This document shows positions 57,621 through 64,000 of a stretch of DNA of 64,000 nt, one piece after another. Where the stretch lies: NCBI GenBank assembly GCA_013368315.1, contig JAACJM010000148.1:62001-126000 (forward strand), read 5' to 3'. A program made the position numbers and the translations under genes. The notes beneath the pieces are model-generated. The model was not told where the DNA came from, made no database searches, and saw nothing but the letters and a program-made list of their open reading frames with translations. Every line of letters starts with the position of its first letter. Within the stretch, counting starts at the first letter, position 1. The DNA comes from Tetrapyrgos nigripes (taxonomy: Eukaryota; Basidiomycota; Agaricomycetes; Agaricales; Campanellaceae).

Positions 57621-58290
57621 CACTGGTTGACATTCACCAAACGATCACTGGAAGATACTATTTACTGGGGAAAGGTGCCACTGCTTCACATGGCAAGTTA
57701 TGAGGCCCTCCTCAACAAAATCATACCAAAATTTCACTCTTGTATTGACTACATTGCAGCTACTTGCAAAGTAGTATGAGCAAAATAAGTTGGGAGTTTG
57801 AACCCGTGGAAAAGACTTTGAGGTTGCTACAGGTTGCTAAGAGTATGACATAAATTAAACATAAATTAATGACAATGGAGAGGCAAGAATTATGAGGGTG
57901 TTGAGGCCAAAGCCAAGCTTCAGAAGTGGAGGAAGTAAGGCAGTGAGTGCTTGTAAATCTCAGATAATAATTAGTATGGCCACACTTCCGGAGAGAAAGC
58001 CGTGGACACAAGTAAGTATCCCATGAAGCACGACACTGGCAGTGAAGGTGAGATGAGTTGACATGCTGGCATGATGTCAACGGTTGTTGGACCTGGTCCA
58101 GACTGAGTCTGGACATTTCAGGTTGTCGGGAAAGTAGAGACCAGCATGGGGTGATGACTGGTGACAACTGGTGACAACACGCAGTGGTCATACAGCTGAT
58201 TGAGTGGCAACAAAACGGGGTGGGAGTTTGAGGTCATGGTAAAAATTTCAAGGTTGACATAAGTTAACTCAGCCTTTAAGAGGCCTCGTA
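57621..58290. other. Non-coding insert between protease and integrase
   Basis: No pol homology is visible. Phrases like TGGGAGTTTGA..TTTCAAGGTTG or GACTTTGAGGTTG occur near both ends (57790-57835 and 58220-58258) in the same orientation. A 143-codon minus-strand frame (57760-58191) has no known domain. Probably an insertion or a decayed pre-integrase segment; no target duplication was found. Confidence 0.4.
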
Positions 58291-59240
58291 ACTATCTTCC
58301 TCACACCAAAACGAACGTTGTCTCCTTGGCAGATGCCATGATTTACGAAATCAACTACGACTTGGCACATCAACGTGCAGGTCACCCATCTTGTGATGTT
58401 CTCAAACATCTTCGAACACACACCAACGGCTGGCCAGAATTCAATATCCCAAAAGAACCACCAATATGCTGTGGATGTCTCGAAGGTAAAACACCACAAC
58501 AGGTTTACCCACCATCAGAAAGACGTGCTATGTGTCCCTTTGAATTAATTCATTCAGATCTTAAAGAATTCCCCACTGAATCATACCATAAATTCAACTA
58601 TATGATAATCTTTTTGGATGACTTTACATCTAATGCATGGGCAATTTTGTTGAACAACAAGAAAACACCTATCCATGCCATGGTTGAGAACCAATACAAG
58701 ATGAAAGTCGAACAATGGATGTCCAATGCAGGGGGAGAATACACTAAAGGAGCCTTTGTCGAAAATGTTGAAAGATAAAGGCATCAAGATCCTTCAAAGT
58801 GCACCATACACCCCCCAACAAAATGGTCATGCTGAGCACCTTATGCGCACAATAATGGATAAAGCTGAAGCAATGCGTAAACACATGTGTATTCCTGACA
58901 GCTGGTGGGAATTTTGTGTTATACATGCAGTACATTTGTATATGTGCACCCCGACACGGCAACATGACTGGATAATGCCATATGAAGTTCTTGAAAAGAA
59001 AAAGCCTTGTGTGGAACACTTACATGTACTTGGCTGTGGAGCATATATTTACGTTCCCAAGAAAGTTCGAAAGAACAAACTTGCATCAAAATCAGAACTA
59101 ATGACCTACCTTGGCCCTGCATCAGGCAGTCATGGTAATCTATTTATGAGAAAAAGCAATGCATTATTCACTGCACCACAAGCAGTATTTGACAAAACTT
59201 TATTTCCTCGATGCAGTAAAAGCATAACAAACTCTAAATG
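58291..59240 (+). pseudogene. Copia integrase, frameshifted
   Basis: Zinc-binding H-H-C-C part: HQRAGHPSCDVLKHL followed by CCGCLEGK (58368-58485). Catalytic part: ELIHSDLKEF (first Asp), IIFLDDFTSN (second Asp region), then a frame change near 58735 and QSAPYTPQQNGHAEHLMRTI with later HVLGCGAYIYVPKK. The enzyme inserts the cDNA into the genome. The frame changes break it. Confidence 0.85.
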
Positions 59241-59294
59241 ACTACCTATAATGTCGAAAGATGTCCCAAATGATCCTAAAAAGATATTCCTCAG

Positions 59295-61480
59295 ATGTTC
59301 AGCGAAGAAGAAGACAAACATTTTTACATACCAACCAATGCACCTTCCAAAAGGAGACCTGCTGTTCGACATGACGATGCTGGCAGACAGAGTCTGCAGA
59401 GATCACCTCCAGAAACGCCACCTCTGAGATCTGAATCTGAACCTGGAACACCACCCCAGCTTCCACAGACACCTCCAAGGCGACCAAGGCAATCACTGAA
59501 TCCACCTCCTGCACCTAGACAAACTCAACGTGACAGGAGAGTACCAAAAACATTTGTGCCAGACTCTAACCAAGCCTGGAGACAGGGGAGTACTCAGCCC
59601 CCTGGCATGCATGCACGCGATGCAGACAAACAGGTCACAGCTGATAAATGCGATACTGATAGAGCCGCAAGAGAATGTGAGGCATGGCGACAGCTAAGCC
59701 AACCACACAGGACTGCAGCCACAGAACCACAGGATCCCAGTCCTAGTTCTGCAGGACAAAGTGACTCAGGAGATGCTGATGAAGGTCTCAGGCCACAAAC
59801 ATCCACATCAGACGATGAGAATTCTGCATCTAATACAGATGGAAACAACAATCTTTTTGAAGATCAGGCACAACTATGCCAGGAAGGGGGAGTACAGTTA
59901 ATAAATCTCTTGCTTAATAATGCAATTGACTCTGAATCTCCCTGCGAATGGACACTCCGAGAAATATTGCTCCTACCAGATAGAGAGCAAGAGGAATGGA
60001 AAATCGCTTGCTGTGAAGAACTAGAGGTACTTCACAGGCGTGGGACTTTTCAACTCGTGGATCGTCCTGAGAATAGGAAAGTCATAAAAAACCAATGGGT
60101 CTTTGACATTAAAACTGATGGTTGAAAGAAGGCAAGACTCATCGCTAAAGGTTTTTCTCAGATTGAAGGTCTAGACTTCGATCAAGTCTTCTCTCCAGTT
60201 GTTCACTTCGAGACGGTGCACCTTATCTTCACATTGGCAGCCCTCAATAATTGGCACATCTCAGGTGTCGATGTTTGTAGTGCCTACCTTTATGGCATAC
60301 TCGAAGAAGAGATCTATATGGAACAACCGGAAGGTTTTATAGAACCTGGAAAAGAACACAAATCATTCAGCTACTTCACGCTCTATATGGACTTAAGCAA
60401 GCTGGACTTGCCTGGTGGAAAGGTCTTGATAAGTTCATGGCAGAACTTGGTCTCAAAAGAATCAACTCTGATGCCGGAATCTTTGTATATAACAAAAACG
60501 AACGCATTGTCATTGCCATTGTTTACGTTGATGATGCCCTATTCTGTGGAGCAGACAGACAGCTAGTTCTCGAACTAAAGACAAGATTTATGAAGAAATG
60601 GGAATGCAGGGATCTTGGTGATGCCAAAGAATTTCTTAGAATGAACATCATCAGGAAAGGCAGCAAGATCTATCTTGACCAATGTGCCTACCTTGAAAAG
60701 GTACTAGAACAATGTGGTATGCAAAACGCGAAAGCTTCTGCCACCCCATTACCTGCAGGATATTATCCTATAAAAAACAGACAGAAATACCAAACTGTCA
60801 TTGGTTCTCTCCTTTACATTATGTTAGGAACTCATCCTGACATAGCCTTTGCTGTCACCAAAATGGCACAGCACTCTGCAAATCCTTCAGATGATCATTT
60901 AAGCAAAGCTCTTTGGATTTGCCGCTATCTTCTTGGTACTTGGCACTATGCTTTAGTATACGACGGATCCAAGAAAAAGATCACTGAAACAGATCCATTA
61001 GGAACTGGTCTTGCTGCTTACACAGACTCTGATTGTGCATCAGACCCAAACGATCATCGATCACATACTGGCTTCTTCCTAACATTAGCCCATGGTATCT
61101 TTTACTGGGCCTCTAGAGCTCAAACCACAACAGCATTAAGCTCCACTGAGGCTGAGTATTTGGCACTTAGTGACTGTAGTTGCCAAGTCATCTGGATAAA
61201 AGCTCTTTTAGAAGAACTTGATATAGAGATGAAAGCAATCGACATTTATGGGGATAATCAAGGATCTATCTTTATTGCATCGAATCCTGTTACAGAAAGA
61301 CGTTCAAAACACATTGCTGTTAAGTATCACTTCATTCGTGAACACGTCGCAAACAACAATGTAACAATAAAATTCATAGAAGGAAGCGATAACCCCGCTG
61401 ACATGTTTACAAAGAACCTTGGCAGACAAAAATTCGAAAAGTTTAGGTCACAATTAGGACTTCAATTTTATACAAGTTGA
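59295..61480 (+). pseudogene. Copia reverse transcriptase and RNase H, interrupted
   Basis: An Arg/Pro/Gln-rich linker (59330-59900) leads into the reverse transcriptase: KVIKNQWVFDIKTDG, an in-frame TGA at 60122-60124, KARLIAKGFSQIEGLDFDQV, NNWHISGVDVCSAYLYG, a frame change near 60380-60440, and VIAIVYVDDALFCGADRQLV with the YVDD catalytic pair. The RNase H part has LAAYTDSDCASDPNDHRSHT, TTALSSTEAEYLALSDCSCQ, IYGDNQGSIFI and HIAVKYHFIREH. The frame from 60437 to 61480 (347 codons) is open to the natural stop. Confidence 0.92.
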
Positions 61481-61576
61481 ACCTTGGTACAACATATTGA
61501 TATGTCTTAATAATGAAGATGAACCTCAGCTGCTTATAGTGCCTTTATGCTTACACGCACTAATGTGCAGCTTAGC

Positions 61577-61585
61577 AAGGGGGAG
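61577..61585 (+). promoter_or_regulatory. Polypurine tract
   Basis: AAGGGGGAG directly precedes the 3' LTR and would prime plus-strand DNA synthesis. Confidence 0.85.
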
Positions 61586-61869
61586 TGTTGAATTGGCAAA
61601 TTAGTAAGCAGCCACCAACATTAGATTAGATGTAGATTAGATAGTAATCTAACTAGTTATGCTTACTGTACATCAGAAGTTCTTAGATAAGTAGTCACAT
61701 GTACTATCTAGAACAGTATAAAAGGGGTTGTAGATTGCCCTACAACAATAAGGATTTCCCTTACTACTCATTGCTCTTAACCTCTAACAAACTGCTCTAA
61801 CAAGCACCTTTACATCCCCAGGTAAGTATGCAGTTGCTGCTACGTATATAGAACATAGCCTGCTCAACA
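61586..61869 (+). repeat. 3' LTR of the Copia element
   Basis: Same length and ends as the 5' LTR, with TATAAAA at 61717-61723. Followed by the CATAA duplication. Confidence 0.95.
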
Positions 61870-61935
61870 CATAAAACCATGTCCACAGTGAGGAGAATTA
61901 TCCTTCTTTTCCATACGAAAGGATGACATTCAGGA

Positions 61936-63968
61936 TCAATTGTCCCTTTCTATTTGTAATATCTCATCATCCAATATTATACTACGACTAGCCCGACCAT
62001 TCCTCCTCCTCAGACTCGAGACCGTTTCAAGTTCTAGATCACGACTTTCTGACCATGGCATAGTAGAAACAAAATCAATATCAATGAGCCTTTGAGGGGA
62101 CAGAATTCCTTTGTCGACTGATTTATGAAGGTTGAGAATCATACGTGACACCATTATCCCGGAGAAGTTGAATGTGAATGTGAGTAGGGGTTCTGTGGTG
62201 TAGGCCTGTGGTGGGGCAGAGGCAGAGGAAATTCAACAAACAGAAGGCAAAATGAATATTCTGAATACCTACCCCTGAACACTAAGCCACAGAGGTAATT
62301 AAGTAGACACGCATGCATATGGAAAAAGCTCGACTTACATAGTATGTTATTAAACCTGCAAGCCCTGAAAGCAACATGAACCTGGTATATCCGTACGTCT
62401 GAGGAGTTGAAGACAACAATTTACAACGTTGATACTTACACGTAGTATACAGCACCTGTGATAGAGAACAATCGAGGGGAGTAAGAAATTGACTATTGAT
62501 TCATCCGCCTAAATAGACAAGATACTCACTGTCTCTAAATAACAACGCAATCAACGGATCAGACCCCTGCACATTGAAGCCATGATAATGTTTCATCAAC
62601 CAAGATTTCCATAGCGTTAATGAAAAGATGAAAGATTCGAAGATTATAGCTAGTATCCATGGGATTATGCGTTCTGGTTACAGAAAGAAGAGAGGCCAAA
62701 GACGAATCAGGTTGAGCATGAATTTGATACAAGTACAAGTGAGAGACGCACGGAAGATACTGAGAAGACAAAGGTCAAAGGACACAACAAGGATGAACCA
62801 AGTTGAACATAACGGTGCTTGTTTGCTGAGTCATAACAAATGGACTCACGGATCGACAGGTACCAGGATTACACACCCTTCAAGATGCAATTCCATCGGT
62901 ACGGTACCTCGGTCTAAGCTCACCCACTGGTGGCGTACAGAGAATTCAGCGTTGAACGCAAGACCACATTCAGCAAGTTCTACTCACCAAAGTAACCCCG
63001 GTAAATAACAAATTTGTGACAACCATAATAACCAAAATTCGACGACTCCGTTCGTAAAGGGCGTATATACGCCAGCAGAGGGAGGCTGCCCAGGCCAGAG
63101 CCAACATATGGATGGATGGATCGTGAATAAGGATAATTGAGAATGAGGGAAGCATACTAAAAGCGGGGGGATAGGAGAGCTGGGAGTTGAAAGTCTACCT
63201 ACCATATACTACCATAGTTCTCAAGGTGTTCCAAATGATCCAGTAGGAATAGTATCTCAGGCACCTAGATACAAACAAACCAGTTCAGAATCAAAGGGCA
63301 GGGGTGGGATTTCACCTCGATTGGAATTTACTGACGCCTGCAAAGTAAAAAGCAGAAAGATTGGTGTTCAGAGCCAGAGACATGATGTCGACGTATAATT
63401 AAAGAACAAGCCCGCGATGAATCGAATGAAGGGATATGGCCTCACATTAGTACTCATCCTCGAAAACTTCACCACTGTCACGGGAATCGTTCCGACCAAC
63501 GCCAAATATCGGCTGAAAATGAAGCAATAAGAGGATAGGATTTTAGGCCGAGTCCAGATGTATTTGACTTCATCGCCTGAAACGATATCAATCAGATGCG
63601 CAAAATCACAGTCAACCACTGAGTACTAAGTTGGTAGAAGTGAGGCGGAACTCACCGAAAGTGATAATATGATCCCAAAAAAGAATCGCTACAAATTTTA
63701 CGTTTGTGGGTTACAAAAGCGTCCAAGTCGAAAAGCTTGCAAAGACAACGTACTGATACCCAGGAGGTACATATACCTATGAACCATTCTGCATACCCAC
63801 AGAGTATCAGCATCACCACGTATTAGAAACAGGCACTACTGTGCAGCGAACGGGAAAGGGAACGGGCAGGGAACGGGCAAGGATGGCATAGAAGAACAAG
63901 AATGGAGCTACTCACATCTGCCCTTCAATACCGACGACGTCAATGCCAGGATTGTTGCCCTGATCCAT
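61936..63968 (-). CDS. DUF6533 domain seven-helix membrane protein
   Basis: The start at 63968 gives MDQGNNPGIDVVGIEGQM and a GTGAG donor at 63915. Next come AILFWDHIITF (about 63690-63655, donor GTGAG) and GDEVKYIWTRPKILSSYCFI with FSRYLALVGTIPVTVVKF (63580-63470), which together match the DUF6533 signature (LLYDHLLTL..EV..IW..). Later exons carry LAWAASLCWRIYALY (about 63100) and IVVTNLLFTGVTLV. The last exon ends the protein with LELETVSSLRRRNGRASRSI and stop at 61936. These are seven-helix membrane proteins abundant in mushrooms, with unknown role. The exon joins between 63450 and 62150 are only partly clear. The gene borders the Copia element. Confidence 0.7.
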
Positions 63969-64000
63969 AATGATATGATAATGTCTTCCTCAGGATTTTT

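Larger units (their letters stand above)
54081..61869 (+). mobile_element. Copia-superfamily LTR retrotransposon (7.8 kb)
   Basis: Two 284-bp LTRs (54081-54364 and 61586-61869) run TGTTGA..TCAACA, and the pentamer CATAA is duplicated outside them (54076-54080 and 61870-61874). Inside, the order gag, protease (LLDSGASAHY), integrase, reverse transcriptase (YVDD) and RNase H identifies the Copia superfamily. The LTRs differ at 7 of 284 positions. Frameshifts in gag and between domains, several stops and a nested solo LTR make this copy inactive. Confidence 0.95.

Noticed and set aside
57776..58260. Nested transposon with inverted ends
   Set aside because: The end words are in direct orientation and no target duplication could be found, so only an unexplained insert is reported.

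Overview
The window looks like nuclear DNA of a mushroom-forming basidiomycete (Agaricomycetes). The evidence is intron-dense genes with short GT..AG introns (mostly 40-120 nt), families typical of that class (DUF6532, DUF6698 and DUF6533 proteins, a Plavaka-type transposase, a secreted protein family I recognise from many mushrooms), and a secreted GH28 polygalacturonase. No bacterial operon, ribosome binding site or CRISPR array is present.

The window alternates between two kinds of DNA. About 1-27.8 kb and 46.6-61.9 kb are repeat-rich, visibly CpG-poor and full of broken reading frames. About 27.8-46.5 kb and 61.9-64 kb are CpG-containing and carry genes that can be spliced by eye into open frames.

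Layout. 1-5 kb: unidentified minus-strand coding remnants, then a decayed LTR. 5.8-6.4 kb: a hAT-type MITE with an 8-bp target duplication. 7.0-7.5 kb: a minisatellite. 8.0-8.6 kb: a 290-bp tandem duplication ending in a CACTA-like terminus. 8.6-9.6 kb: a decayed paralogue of the RING-variant gene at 27.9-30.6 kb. 12-14 kb: a DUF6698 relic. 14.2-18.6 kb: a Plavaka (CACTA-clade) transposase relic. 21.3-21.8 kb: a solo LTR. 22.2-27.3 kb: a NACHT-ankyrin (NLR-like) gene broken by frameshifts, a stop, a solo LTR and a hairpin MITE.

27.9-30.6 kb: a truncated Doa10/SSM4-like RING-variant ubiquitin ligase. 30.64 kb: tRNA-Thr(UGU). 30.8-33.8 kb: a two-gene segment (DUF6532 protein plus a coiled-coil protein) flanked by 27-bp inverted repeats. 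34.6-36.8 kb: an intact polygalacturonase. 37-42 kb: three genes I cannot name. 42.2-43.2 kb: a small secreted protein. 43.9-44.9 kb: a secreted repeat precursor with three Lys-Arg sites, the most unusual gene here. 45.4-46.6 kb: the 3' part of an Mcm10-like replication gene cut off by repeats.

46.7-51.4 kb: a hAT MITE and a hAT element relic. 54.1-61.9 kb: a complete Copia retrotransposon with identical 5-bp target duplications, a second solo LTR nested in the start of its gag gene, and an unusual CpG-richer acidic block in the polyprotein. 61.9-64 kb: a DUF6533 seven-helix membrane protein gene.

Differences between the two Copia LTRs, and much of the variation between ankyrin units, are of the CG to TG or CA kind. 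This suggests the repeat compartments have been mutated by CpG methylation and deamination. Intron models were made by eye; the best supported are the polygalacturonase, the coiled-coil gene, the 42.2-kb secreted gene and the Lys-Arg precursor, whose exons join in frame.
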